Source: Teichococcus coralli (GTDB lineage Bacteria > Pseudomonadota > Alphaproteobacteria > Acetobacterales > Acetobacteraceae). Taken from it: 64,000 nt of DNA. The notes under the pieces are model-generated. The model did no database searches. It was given only the letters and a program-made list of their open reading frames with translations, and was not told where the DNA came from. The stretch spans positions 1 through 64,000 of the forward strand of contig NZ_SNVJ01000017.1 of assembly GCF_009829925.1 (NCBI RefSeq), in the 5' to 3' direction. Position 1 is the first letter of the stretch, and the number at the start of each line of letters is the position of its first letter. Below are positions 8,566-17,154 of the stretch, piece after piece. The translations under genes were made by a program, and so were the position numbers.

Positions 8566-9475
8566 ATGTTAGAAATCAGGCAGATCGGGTTTGGTTTCGT
8601 GGTGGCGCAGCACGGCCATCTGGCGCACGCGCGCGAAGTCTCCGCCATGTCTCCCTCCGCGCTGACGCGCGCGGTGCCAGTGATCGAGGACAAGCTGAGC
8701 CCGCCGCTGTTCGACCGGTCGCGCCGTGACTTCAAGCCTCCCCCTCTGCCGCGCAATCATCGCCAGGAGCGGCCAACTAGTAGCCAGGGCGAATGAACGG
8801 GTCGCGATCGTGGCGCAGCTCGGCAATCAACCCAGGGACCGGCGGATCTTCAGCGCAGGGCCGGCGGCATTCGACGCCGTCGCTGGCCTAGCCGTCGCCA
8901 TGCTGCTGTCACGCCAACCCGCCGCGCAGGCATTGATCCTCGACCGGTCCGCGATGGATGCCCTCCACGCCCGGCTCGAACGGCGCGCCTCGCTTGCGGT
9001 CGCCGAGGTGATGGACCTCGACCGCCCCGATGAACGGGTCGCCGCCTCCCCGCGCCGTCACCCGTTTCTCGTCCTGGTCCGGCGTGGACATCCACTCCTG
9101 GCGCTCGCCTGAAGACCTCTCGCAAACGGAATCTTCCGCTTTCCGTTTCTCGCGTCGTCCTATGTCTCGACGCGGCTCGTGCCGCACCTGTCGCCGCCGC
9201 TCGGCCTGGCGCGCAGCCATCATGATCATCATCCGCTTCCCACCATCGTCGTGGAATGCCGGCGCCTCGCAGGCGATCGCCGTGCGGCTGGACGCGCTCC
9301 TTCCTGTACGACGCGTGGCGCTCTGTTTCACCTGCGCTCAGGCGCGGCGAGCCTGGTGCCGTGGCGGCCGACCTGGCTCAAGACGAAATTCATGGCGATG
9401 TGCCTGCGCGGCATGCGGCCGCGGGCGGCGTGCCAAGCGATGATCGAATGTCTGCTTGAGGCGGACGCCGCCTAG
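8566..9475 (+). pseudogene. LysR-family regulator, decayed
   Basis: The first ~58 codons from ATG 8566 read a LysR helix-turn-helix region (MLEIRQIGF, then SALTRAVPVIEDKLSPPLFD). Around 8735-8745 homology moves to another frame, which reads ARSGQLVARANERVAIVAQL, then the effector domain (FSAGPAAFDAVAGLAVAMLL, RRHPFLVLVRRGHPLLALA). It meets a TGA at 9110-9112 and continues in the same frame (FRFPFLASSYVSTRLVPHLS) to a C-terminal LKTKFMAMCL and a stop at 9475. A further local frame slip is likely around 9265-9340. At least one frameshift plus an internal stop means no intact product. Confidence 0.8.
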
Positions 9476-9658
9476 CTTGCCGCACCGGGCATCGCGCGGC
9501 GCTCAAGATGCCGCTCAGTGCACCTCATCACAGTGTTGCAGGGTTCCATGGATGCCGCATTTCCTGGAGCTGATTCGGCTGTACGTTACCTGGCCATCAC
9601 ACTTCTTCTCCGGATTGCCTGATGATCCGGAAAGAACCACCTGAGTTGGAGATCGGGG

Positions 9659-10291
9659 ATGATTCTGATCGGCCAGTATGACTCGCCCTTTGTCCGGCGT
9701 GTCGCTATCGCCCTGCGGCTCTACCGCATTCCCTTTGAGCATCGTCCCTGGTCCACCTTCGGCGATGCAGATCGCCTGGCAGCTCATAATCCTCTGCGGC
9801 GTGTCCCAACCCTCATCCTCGATGATGGAGAGGTGCTGGTCGACAGCGTGACCATCCTCGACCATCTCGACGAGGCCGTCGGCCAGGACGCAAGGCTGAT
9901 CCCCGCTTCCGGACCGGCACGCAGGGCCATGCTCCGGATCACCGCAATGGCGACCGGCCTCTGCGACAAGATGGTGGCCCTGGTCTACGAGACGCTGCTG
10001 CACGATTCTCCATCGCAGGCGTGGGTCTCGCGTTGCGAGGCGCAGATTTCAGGCGTGCTCGATGCACTGGAATCGCAGCAGGCGGCCTGCGCGCAACCCT
10101 TCTGGTCGGGTGCCGCGCCAGGTCATGCCGATATCGCGGTGGGATGCGCGATGCGCTTCCTCGCCGAGGCACATCCGGCGTTGCACACCCCGGACCGTCA
10201 TCCGCATCTGGCAGCCCATGCGGCGAGGTGCGAAGCGCTGGAAGCCTTCAAGGCCATCGTGCAGGCCTTCAATCCTCCCGCCAGGCAATAA
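9659..10291 (+). CDS. Glutathione S-transferase family protein
   Basis: A 210-residue cytosolic GST-type protein. The N-terminal thioredoxin-like domain is visible as ILIGQYDSPFVRRVAIALRL, with NPLRRVPTLILDDGE and the glutathione-binding VDSVTILDHLDE. An all-helical C-terminal domain follows (residues ~90-205, with GHADIAVGCAMRFL). Length is standard. The substrate is unknown; many stand-alone GSTs detoxify electrophiles. A GGAG precedes the ATG. It follows the dead LysR gene in the same direction, so that regulator may once have controlled it, and converges with the MFS gene. Confidence 0.9.
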   Translation: MILIGQYDSPFVRRVAIALRLYRIPFEHRPWSTFGDADRLAAHNPLRRVPTLILDDGEVLVDSVTILDHLDEAVGQDARLIPASGPARRAMLRITAMATGLCDKMVALVYETLLHDSPSQAWVSRCEAQISGVLDALESQQAACAQPFWSGAAPGHADIAVGCAMRFLAEAHPALHTPDRHPHLAAHAARCEALEAFKAIVQAFNPPARQ

Positions 10292-10306
10292 GGCCGCGGC
10301 GCCTCC

Positions 10307-11530
10307 TCACGGCTTCCGCGCCATGACCGGCAACGGCGCCGCGTGGCGCGGCCGCGCATCGATGGGGAAGTGCAGCGCGGCCGCAACGACGCCCGCCAGC
10401 GCCGTCGCCATCCACACCAGCGCATAGGACCCGGTCAGGTTGAACACGAGGCCCCCTGACCAGGAGCCGACGAAGGATCCCAGTTGGTGACTCAGGAAGC
10501 ACAGCCCGAACAGCATGCCCAGGTGCCGTACCCCGAACAAGGTGGCGACCAGCGCGCTCGTCAGCGGGACCGTCCCCAGCCACATCAGCCCCATGGCTGC
10601 AGCGAAGATGAAGACCACGCCGCTCGTCTTCGGCGCCAGGAAGAACAGCAGGATCGCCGCGCCCCGCAGCAGGTACAGCCAACCCAGCACCTGCTGCTGC
10701 GGCAGCCGTCCGCCAAGCCATCCACAGGCCCAGCTCCCGATCATGTTGAACAATCCAATGACGGCGAGCGCCATGGCGCCGGCGCCCGATGGCAGGCCAC
10801 ACAGCATGAGGTAGGCGGGCAGGTGCGTGCCGATGAAGGCGAGCTGGAACCCACAGGTGAAGAAGCCAAGGGTCAGAAGGCGGAAGCCGCGATGCCGCAT
10901 CGCCTCGCGCACGGCAGGCCGCCATGGCAGCTCGGCCGCGGCTGCCGCCGGAGCGGCAGGTGGACGACTGAGAAGAAGGCCGAGCGGCGCGGCCAGCAGC
11001 AGGCAGGCGGCGAGGGTGAGCAGCGAGGCGGCGGTGCCGGCATGCAGGCTGACACCCTGGGCCAAGGGGACGAACAGCGCCTGGCCGAGAGAACCGCCTG
11101 CGCTGGCGAGGCCCATGGCCATGCTGCGCCGCTCGGGCGCGACGGCCCGGCCAAGTGCCGCCATCACCACACCGAAGGTGGTGCAGCTGATCCCGATCCC
11201 CACCAGCAGCCCCATCCCGATCAGGAGCGCCGCGGTGGTGGCGGACAGCGCAACGAGAGCGAGGCCGGACGCATAGAGAACCGCGCCGGCGGCAACCACG
11301 GGCGCCGGGCCTAGGCGGTCCGCCGCCGCGCCCGCGAAGGGCTGGGCGAATCCCCATGCCAGGTTGTGAAGGGCGATGGCGAAGGCGATCAGCCCCAGCG
11401 GCTGCCCATAGCCTTGCGCCAGGGGCTCTAGATACAGGCCGAAGCTCTGCCTGGCCCCCATGGCGACGCTCATGATGGCGCCGCCGGCGACGATCGCGGC
11501 GGTCGCACCCATGCGCCCCGCGGCGTTCAT
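10307..11530 (-). CDS. MFS transporter
   Basis: A 407-residue major facilitator with about 12 hydrophobic segments. The N-terminal half has ARQSFGLYLEPL and the loop 2-3 region AADRLGPAPV; the C-terminal half has PTSALVA-like helices (VPLTSALVATLFG). The sequence resembles the oxalate/formate- or YcxA-type MFS group, but substrate cannot be read from it. The ATG at 11530 overlaps the stop of the MocR-type regulator by four bases (ATGA), so regulator and transporter are co-translated. The open frame extends further upstream but only as a shadow of the regulator gene. Confidence 0.88.
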   Translation of the reverse strand: MNAAGRMGATAAIVAGGAIMSVAMGARQSFGLYLEPLAQGYGQPLGLIAFAIALHNLAWGFAQPFAGAAADRLGPAPVVAAGAVLYASGLALVALSATTAALLIGMGLLVGIGISCTTFGVVMAALGRAVAPERRSMAMGLASAGGSLGQALFVPLAQGVSLHAGTAASLLTLAACLLLAAPLGLLLSRPPAAPAAAAAELPWRPAVREAMRHRGFRLLTLGFFTCGFQLAFIGTHLPAYLMLCGLPSGAGAMALAVIGLFNMIGSWACGWLGGRLPQQQVLGWLYLLRGAAILLFFLAPKTSGVVFIFAAAMGLMWLGTVPLTSALVATLFGVRHLGMLFGLCFLSHQLGSFVGSWSGGLVFNLTGSYALVWMATALAGVVAAALHFPIDARPRHAAPLPVMARKP

Positions 11531-12996
11531 GCGCCGCCGCCCGGCAGCAGATCGGCCAGCACCTGCATGACGCGCGGATCCGTGCTGCGGCTGACATTGA
11601 AGCGGAAGTGCCGGCTGGCCTGCCGCCCGGGACGAAAGAGTGGTCCACCGGCCAGGGCGAGCCCGCGGGACCCGGCCGCGGAGACCAGATCGTCCGGCGC
11701 GGTGCTGGGCGCCTCGGCCCACAGGAACATGCCGTCCTCGCCATCCGCGATGCCGAAGCCCAGCGCGCGGAGGCGCGTGGCGACGAGCCCCCTGGCGGCC
11801 GACAGCCGCGCACGCAGCGTGTCCAGATGCCGCCTGTACTGGCCGGAGGAAAGCAATTCGAGCAGCAGCCGCTCCTCCACGCCCGAGCCTGTCAGGGCCG
11901 TCGTCACCTTTGTCCGCAGCAGCGCCTGCGCACGTTCCCTCGACGCCGCCGCGAATCCGGTTCGCAGGCCCTGGCCGACCAGCTTGGTGAAGCTGCCGAT
12001 GTGAATAACGGTGGCGCCCCCATCCATCTGCATGAGGCGCACGGCCTCGCCGCCATGCAGATCGCCATGCGCGTCGTCTTCCACGAGCAGGAGGCCGTAC
12101 CGCTCGGCGATGCGAAGAAGGCGATGGAGATTGGCGGCCGCCGCCGTCCCGCCGGTCGGGTTGTGCAGCACGGGCTGCACGAAGAACGCCTTCGGCGCCT
12201 CCGTCCGGCAGGCACGCTCCAGCGACTCCAGGCATGGCCCGTCGGCGAGGCGCGACACCGGCACCAGACGCAGCCCACGCTGCTCCAGCATCGGAAACAG
12301 CATGAAATAGCCCGGGTCCTCCACCAGCACCGTATCGCCGGGCTGCAGGAAGGTCTGGACAACGAGCTGCAGGGCCTGGGAGCCGCCCGCCGTCATCACG
12401 ATCGCCTCGGGCGCGGCGACGATGCCGCGCGCGCCCAGGCGCTGGCTGATGTGCTCGCGGATCTCCTGGCCGCCCTGCGGCGGTGCCGCGCGGCGCAGAT
12501 GCGCAGGCAGGTTGCGGTTGAAGCGGGCGAGCACGCCGTTCTGCCAAGCGGATTCCGTCCAGCTTTCGGGCAGCAAGCCGCCGCCGGGGCACAGCACATC
12601 CTCCCGCGCTTCCAGCATCGCCATGGCGATGCCTTCAGCCAGGTTCGGGTCAGGGGCCGGAAGCGGCGCCGGCGGCGGCAATTCGGAAGGGCGGATGACG
12701 TAGACGCCTGATCCGGCTCGCGAGCTGGCCAGGCCGGTGGCGACGAGGCGCGCATAGCCCTCCACCACGCTATGGACACCGATCCCGCTCCGCCGCGCCA
12801 GGGCGCGGATCGAAGGCAGCCGGCTGCCATGCGGCAAGGTCCCGGCGCGGATCATGGCGGCCAGCTGGCTTGCGATCTGGTCGGCGAGTGGTTCCGGCGC
12901 GGCGCGGTCAACGGCGAGGGCGAGGCGCGCATGCCCTCCGAGAACAAGCCGGAGCGGCGGCTTGGTCGCGACGGCGGATCGCGGATCCCGGGCCAT
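11527..12996 (-). CDS. MocR-type GntR/aminotransferase regulator
   Basis: A 489-residue fusion of an N-terminal GntR winged helix (residues ~30-100, with LPHGSRLPSIRALARRSGI) and a class I aminotransferase-like domain (residues ~120-485). The PLP-binding region appears as GSFTKLVGQGLRTGF, with its Lys, and the substrate region as LLVEDDAHGDLHG. MocR proteins are PLP-dependent transcription factors (GabR, PdxR) that usually control a neighbouring divergent gene. Here the divergent neighbour is a LysE-type exporter and the downstream gene an MFS transporter, suggesting amine- or amino-acid-linked export control. Confidence 0.9.
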   Translation of the reverse strand: MARDPRSAVATKPPLRLVLGGHARLALAVDRAAPEPLADQIASQLAAMIRAGTLPHGSRLPSIRALARRSGIGVHSVVEGYARLVATGLASSRAGSGVYVIRPSELPPPAPLPAPDPNLAEGIAMAMLEAREDVLCPGGGLLPESWTESAWQNGVLARFNRNLPAHLRRAAPPQGGQEIREHISQRLGARGIVAAPEAIVMTAGGSQALQLVVQTFLQPGDTVLVEDPGYFMLFPMLEQRGLRLVPVSRLADGPCLESLERACRTEAPKAFFVQPVLHNPTGGTAAAANLHRLLRIAERYGLLLVEDDAHGDLHGGEAVRLMQMDGGATVIHIGSFTKLVGQGLRTGFAAASRERAQALLRTKVTTALTGSGVEERLLLELLSSGQYRRHLDTLRARLSAARGLVATRLRALGFGIADGEDGMFLWAEAPSTAPDDLVSAAGSRGLALAGGPLFRPGRQASRHFRFNVSRSTDPRVMQVLADLLPGGGA

Positions 12997-13079
12997 GCGT
13001 TGCCTCTGCGTCGTTGGTCCCCGCGAGCATCCTCAGGTCGGGCGCAACAGGCAAGGCACGGTTGCGGCCCGGCTCGGCC

Positions 13080-13108
13080 AACTGTGTCTCCCGTCCGACG
13101 GAACAGTT
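13080..13108. promoter_or_regulatory. Candidate operator between MocR and LysE genes
   Basis: AACTGT (13080-13085) and its inverse ACAGTT (13103-13108) lie 23 bases apart start to start, about two helical turns, within the 181-base divergent gap. MocR regulators bind paired sites two turns apart, though usually direct repeats, so this is a candidate only. Confidence 0.3.
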
Positions 13109-13177
13109 CGGGCTGTCCGTGCCTGGGCCGGGGGCGTCACGGCAATGGAGAGTACGCGCTTCCGCCCGGAGCATCCG

Positions 13178-13759
13178 ATGACGATCTGGCCGCTTCTGGT
13201 ATTCGTCGCCGTGTCAGCCTTCACGCCAGGAGCCGCCACCGTGATCGCCATCGCGTCCGGCGCCCGGTTCGGCTTCCTGCGCTCCCTGCCGCTCGTCGCG
13301 GGTCTGGGTGGCGGGCTCGGCCTGCTGGGGTGCCTGGTAGGCAGCGGCCTTGGGACGGCGCTTGTCATGGTGCCCTCGGCTCAGGGCGTGCTACGTGCCG
13401 TAGGCTCCGCCTATCTGCTCTGCCTCGCCTGGCGCATTGCGGGTGCAGGGCCGCCCCGCGGCGGCACGGCGAAGCCGGGCGGAATGCTGCTGGGCCTGCT
13501 CCTGACGCTGCAGAACCCGAAGGCCTGGGCCGTCACGCTCAGCGCGGCGGCATCCTTCTCCGACCTCGCGGATGGGCCCGCTGGACTGGCACTCCTGTTG
13601 GGCACGAGCTTCGGCGCCTGCGCGCTCCTTGCCTTGTCCTTCTGGTGCATCGCTGGCCAGGAGATGGGACGACGGCTGCGCAGGAGGGGACAATGGGCGG
13701 TCGTGAACGGCGTGCTGGGCGCGCTGCTGGCGGCATCCGTCATCCTTATCTGGTTATGA
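13178..13759 (+). CDS. LysE/RhtB-family exporter
   Basis: A 193-residue membrane protein with about six hydrophobic segments. The family motif FTPGAATVIAIASGARFGF lies near the N terminus and LQNPKAWAVTL in the middle, with two helices at the C terminus. Such proteins export amino acids or related small molecules. I chose ATG 13178 because GGAG sits seven bases upstream; an upstream in-frame ATG at 13145 would add 11 residues. It is divergent from the MocR-type regulator, the likely controller. Its TGA overlaps the ATG of the DUF1127 gene. Confidence 0.87.
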   Translation: MTIWPLLVFVAVSAFTPGAATVIAIASGARFGFLRSLPLVAGLGGGLGLLGCLVGSGLGTALVMVPSAQGVLRAVGSAYLLCLAWRIAGAGPPRGGTAKPGGMLLGLLLTLQNPKAWAVTLSAAASFSDLADGPAGLALLLGTSFGACALLALSFWCIAGQEMGRRLRRRGQWAVVNGVLGALLAASVILIWL

Positions 13760-14100
13760 GCGATGCTGCCGCGACCCTTCAGGTGCGATCACCGTACCGG
13801 CGGAGCGGCGATTCAGTTCAGCTCGCGGCGGCTGGATCGTGGCCTGTTCGGGCTGGCATCGCGGCAGAGAATGCCGCCATGGAAATGCGCTTCACCACCA
13901 CGGTCTCCACTGACACGGCCGGTTCCAGCGCAGGCCGCCTGGCGATCCCGGGGGATGCCTGGGCGCGGCTGAGGCACCAGCTGCGCTGCCATCGGGAGCG
14001 CCAGGGCTTGCTGGACATGGATGACCGGATGCTGCGGGATATCGGACCTGACCGATGCAGGGCCAGGCGGGAGCGGCGCAAATGGTGGTGGCAGGCGTGA
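13756..14100 (+). CDS. DUF1127 domain protein
   Basis: A 114-residue reading ends in the DUF1127 signature: a Trp/Leu-containing helix followed by LLDMDDRMLRDIGPDR and a basic tail (RARRERRKWWW). DUF1127 is a short Arg-rich domain of about 45 residues found in many alphaproteobacterial small proteins; some members affect phosphate metabolism or RNA-linked processes, others are unstudied. The start at 13756 overlaps the LysE stop (ATGA). A shorter version from ATG 13879 (73 residues) is also plausible and closer to typical family length. Confidence 0.7.
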   Translation: MSDAAATLQVRSPYRRSGDSVQLAAAGSWPVRAGIAAENAAMEMRFTTTVSTDTAGSSAGRLAIPGDAWARLRHQLRCHRERQGLLDMDDRMLRDIGPDRCRARRERRKWWWQA

Positions 14101-14197
14101 TCATCGCCGCCGAGGAAAGGCCTGTTCGGCGGATGAGCATGTCCCGCTTCGCCTTCCCTGGGGGACGCGCCAGGCTCAGGAGCAGGAGGGGGTCCGC

Positions 14198-14944
14198 ATG
14201 TCGTCATCCAGGCTTGTCATCGTCACCGGCGGCAGCCGCGGCATCGGTGCCGCCATCGCCGTCGGCCTCGCCCGCGCGGGCTATCGCATCGCGATTGGTT
14301 GCCGGCATCCGGGCGAGGCGGGCGCGGTGCTGTCCGATGCCGCGCAGGCCGGCAGCGAAGCGGTGGCCATGCCCCTCGATGTGGCGAGCGAAGCCGACAT
14401 CCGGCGCGTCTTCGACGAGGCGGAGATGCGCTATGGCGCGCTGCACGCGCTGGTGAACAATGCCGGCATCACCGGCCCGCTCGGGCGCTTCGCAGACCTC
14501 GACCCGGCTTGGATGCGGCGCGTCGCGGAGGTGAACCTGACCGGCACCATGCTCTGCGCTCAGGCCGCCCTGCGATGCTTCGGCAGGGCGGATGCGCGGG
14601 GGCGATCGATCGTGAATATCTCCTCGATCGCCGCGCATACGGGAAGTCCGGGCGAGTATGTGCACTATGCCGCCAGCAAGGCTGGTGTTGAAGCCTTCAC
14701 GTTGGGCCTGGCGCGGGAGGTGGCGCCACTCGGCATCCGCGTGAACGCCGTCGCACCAGGCACGGTGAACACCGGCATTCATGCGCTGGCCGGTGATCCC
14801 GGCCGCCCCGCACGGGTCGCGCCGCGCGTGCCGATGGGAAGGGTGGGCGAGCCGGACGAGATCGCTGCGGCCGTGACATGGCTTGTCTCCGACGCGGCTT
14901 CCTACTGTACCGGAGCCGTGCTGCGAGCTTCGGGGGGATTATGA
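14198..14944 (+). CDS. SDR family oxidoreductase
   Basis: A 248-residue classical short-chain dehydrogenase. It shows the NAD(P)-binding TGGSRGIGAAIAVGLARAG at the N terminus, the NNAGI motif, the catalytic Ser region (VNISSIAAHTG) and the YAASK catalytic Tyr/Lys pair. The C-terminal part resembles FabG-type 3-oxoacyl reductases (REVAPLGIRVNAVAPGTVNT). ATG 14198 is chosen because AGGAGG lies about ten bases upstream. It leads a tightly packed run with the cupin, ICL-like and hydrolase genes, so it probably reduces or oxidises a metabolite in that pathway. Confidence 0.9.
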   Translation: MSSSRLVIVTGGSRGIGAAIAVGLARAGYRIAIGCRHPGEAGAVLSDAAQAGSEAVAMPLDVASEADIRRVFDEAEMRYGALHALVNNAGITGPLGRFADLDPAWMRRVAEVNLTGTMLCAQAALRCFGRADARGRSIVNISSIAAHTGSPGEYVHYAASKAGVEAFTLGLAREVAPLGIRVNAVAPGTVNTGIHALAGDPGRPARVAPRVPMGRVGEPDEIAAAVTWLVSDAASYCTGAVLRASGGL

Positions 14945-14963
14945 CGTGAACAGGAGAAACCGC

Positions 14964-15434
14964 GTGGTATCCCGACCTTCAGTGCAGGCGGCCACGATCC
15001 CTCCGAGGGTACGACCCTCGAACTACCCGCCGGAATTCGCGGTCCGCGTGCAGGGCCGCACCAAGCGAGCCCTGGGCGATGCCTTCGGACTGCGGAATTT
15101 CGGCGTCAACCTCACCGAACTGGCACCCGGGGCGGCATCCGCGCTGCACCATGCGCATAGCCGCCAGGACGAGTTCATCTTTGTCCTGGAAGGCCAGCTC
15201 GTCCTCGTGACCGGCGACGGCGAGGAAACGGCGCTGCAACCCGGAGATTGCGCGGGCTTCGCGGCCGGGGGGCCTCCCCATCACCTGGAGAATCGCGGCA
15301 CCGAGGCCGCATGCTTCCTGGAGGTGGGCGATCGGACCGAGGGGGACGATGTCTCCTATCCCACCGACGACCTCGCCGCCGTCAAGACCGAGGCAGGCTG
15401 GCGCTTCAGCCATAAGGACGGGAGACCGTACTGA
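14964..15434 (+). CDS. Cupin domain protein
   Basis: A 156-residue single cupin. Motif 1 is clear (ALHHAHSRQDEFIFVLEGQ: two His and a Glu as metal ligands) and motif 2 follows (PGDCAGFAAGGPPHHLENRG with the third His). The family includes isomerases, dioxygenases and sugar-binding proteins, so the reaction cannot be stated. I place the start at GTG 14964 because AGGAGA lies at 14952-14957; longer readings run into the SDR gene. Its stop overlaps the ATG of the ICL/PEP-mutase-like gene by one base. Confidence 0.85.
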   Translation: MVSRPSVQAATIPPRVRPSNYPPEFAVRVQGRTKRALGDAFGLRNFGVNLTELAPGAASALHHAHSRQDEFIFVLEGQLVLVTGDGEETALQPGDCAGFAAGGPPHHLENRGTEAACFLEVGDRTEGDDVSYPTDDLAAVKTEAGWRFSHKDGRPY

Positions 15435-16252
15435 TGATGGCCGAAGCAAACGCGGCCCCAGGGGCTTCCGCAGCTCGCTCCCGAGACCTGCACCAGCGGA
15501 CCGGCCCGCTCATCCTCGCCAACGCCTGGAGCATCGGCTCAGCCAGGAAGCTCGAAGCCATGGGCTTCGCGGCGATCGGGAGCAGCAGTGCGGCGCTGGC
15601 AGCCGGATATGGGCTGCCGGCCAACCAGGTCGAGCGAGAAAGGGTGCCATGCCACGCGGCGGCTCTGGCAGCGGCGACGCCGCGGCCCGCCCCGGCCGAT
15701 CTCGAGGATGGCTTCAACACGCGCCCCGGCGATCGCGCCGAGCCGATCCGGCTCGCCGTCGCAGCCGGTTTGGCTGGCGGATCGATGGACGACGTCACCG
15801 GGGATGAAGCCCGTCCGATCCACGACTTCGGCATCGCTGCCGCGCGCGTCGCGGCCGCTGCCGGCGCCGCGAAGTCGAGCGGAACCGGATTCGTGCTGAC
15901 CGCCCGGGCCGAGAACTTCGCCCGGGGTCGGCCTGAGCTGGACGATACCGTCGTCCGGCTGCGCGCCTCCGAAGCGGCAGGGGCCAATGTGCTGTTCGCG
16001 CCCAACCTCCCAACGCCGCAGGCCGTGCGCGCCGTTTGCGCTGCGGTCAGCCGCCTGGTGAACGTGCTGATGGGACCCTTGTGCCCGGATTGGACGCTGG
16101 AGGAACTCCGGGCGGAGGGCGTGCGCCGTGTCAGCCGGGGTCATGCGCTGGCGAAGGTGGCGGATGATGCCTGGACTGCGGCAGCCCGCGGCGTACTGGA
16201 GGAGGGGCGCTTCCGGTACAGGCGCGCCGTGGTCGAGCGCCTCGGGCCATGA
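15434..16252 (+). CDS. Isocitrate lyase/PEP mutase-like protein
   Basis: A 272-residue TIM-barrel protein of the ICL/PEPM superfamily. Visible landmarks are LANAWSIGSARKLEAMGFAA, ADLEDGF, and FVLTARAENFARGRPELDDT. The family forms or breaks C-C or C-P bonds next to carboxylates (2-methylisocitrate lyase, oxaloacetate hydrolase and others). The usual Ile/Met-Glu-Asp metal-loop motif reads SMDDVTG here, a Glu-to-Asp change, and the loop between AGYG and ADLEDGF is short, so activity may be altered. It overlaps the cupin stop (TGATG) and the hydrolase start (ATGA), showing strong translational coupling. Confidence 0.85.
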   Translation: MMAEANAAPGASAARSRDLHQRTGPLILANAWSIGSARKLEAMGFAAIGSSSAALAAGYGLPANQVERERVPCHAAALAAATPRPAPADLEDGFNTRPGDRAEPIRLAVAAGLAGGSMDDVTGDEARPIHDFGIAAARVAAAAGAAKSSGTGFVLTARAENFARGRPELDDTVVRLRASEAAGANVLFAPNLPTPQAVRAVCAAVSRLVNVLMGPLCPDWTLEELRAEGVRRVSRGHALAKVADDAWTAAARGVLEEGRFRYRRAVVERLGP

Positions 16253-17154
16253 GGCCCGGCGAGGGTGTCCGCATCCCGTGCACGGACGGCGTGCTGCTGG
16301 GCGGCCACATCTGGAAGGCGGAGGGCGCATTGCGGGGCGCGGTGGTGGTGAACCCGGCGACAGGCGTGCTCGCGCGATACTATCATCGCTATGCACGGTT
16401 CCTCGCGCGCCACGGCTTCGATGTCCTCACCTACGACTACCGGGGGATAGGCCGATCAAGGCCGCAGCGCCTGCGGGGCTGTGGCTATCGGTGGCGGGAC
16501 TGGGGGATCCTGGATTTCGATGCCGCGCTACGCTTCCTCCGCACGTCGTGTCCAGGCGTGCCGCTCCTCGTTGTCGGGCACAGCATCGGCGGCTTCCTGC
16601 CCGGATATGCCGAATCGGCGCCAAGCATCTCGCGCATCCTGACCGTCGGCGCCCAGTACGCCTATTGGCGGGACTATGCCGCGCAGCGCCGGCGGATGCT
16701 GTTCCTGAGGTGGCATGTCGCCATGCCCCTATTGACCGCTGCCTTCGGCTACTTCCCAGGCCGGCACCTTGGCTGGCTTGAGGATCTGCCGGCCGGTGTC
16801 GCCAACGAATGGAGCTTCCGTGGCCCGCGGATCGAAAGCCGCCATGCGCCAGGCGAGCGAGCTGAGCTGATAAGGCGGTTCGCGGCGGTGAAGGCGCCCA
16901 TCCTGGCCGTCGCCACCACGGATGACGAGTATGCGACGCCGGCCGCGGTGCGCCGCGCGCTGTCCTACTATCGCAGTGCGCGTCGTACCGTAGCCCTTCT
17001 GTCGCCGCGCGAGCTCGGCTTCGAGGCCATCGGGCATTTCGGCTTGTTCCACGCGCGCCATGAGGCGACGTTCTGGCGCAGCACGCTTGCATGGCTCAGG
17101 GATGGTGAAGACCCCTGGAAGGGCGAGCAGCTCTCTCCTTGCGGGACACGATGA
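16249..17154 (+). CDS. Alpha/beta hydrolase
   Basis: A 301-residue serine hydrolase-type protein similar to the COG4757 group. It carries the strand FDVLTYDYRGIGRSRP, the nucleophile elbow GHSIGG and a late acidic TTDDEYATPAAV, with the catalytic His probably in the EAIGHFGLFH segment. No signal peptide is seen. Its ATG overlaps the upstream stop by four bases, making it the last gene of the SDR-cupin-ICL-like run. The substrate is unknown; a thioester or ester intermediate of the same pathway is possible. Confidence 0.86.
   Translation: MRPGEGVRIPCTDGVLLGGHIWKAEGALRGAVVVNPATGVLARYYHRYARFLARHGFDVLTYDYRGIGRSRPQRLRGCGYRWRDWGILDFDAALRFLRTSCPGVPLLVVGHSIGGFLPGYAESAPSISRILTVGAQYAYWRDYAAQRRRMLFLRWHVAMPLLTAAFGYFPGRHLGWLEDLPAGVANEWSFRGPRIESRHAPGERAELIRRFAAVKAPILAVATTDDEYATPAAVRRALSYYRSARRTVALLSPRELGFEAIGHFGLFHARHEATFWRSTLAWLRDGEDPWKGEQLSPCGTR

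Noticed and set aside
10307..12592. A single 761-codon minus-strand frame suggesting a fusion of regulator and transporter
   Set aside because: The upstream part is a frame shadow of the MocR-type gene. The MFS protein starts at 11530 with an ATGA overlap.
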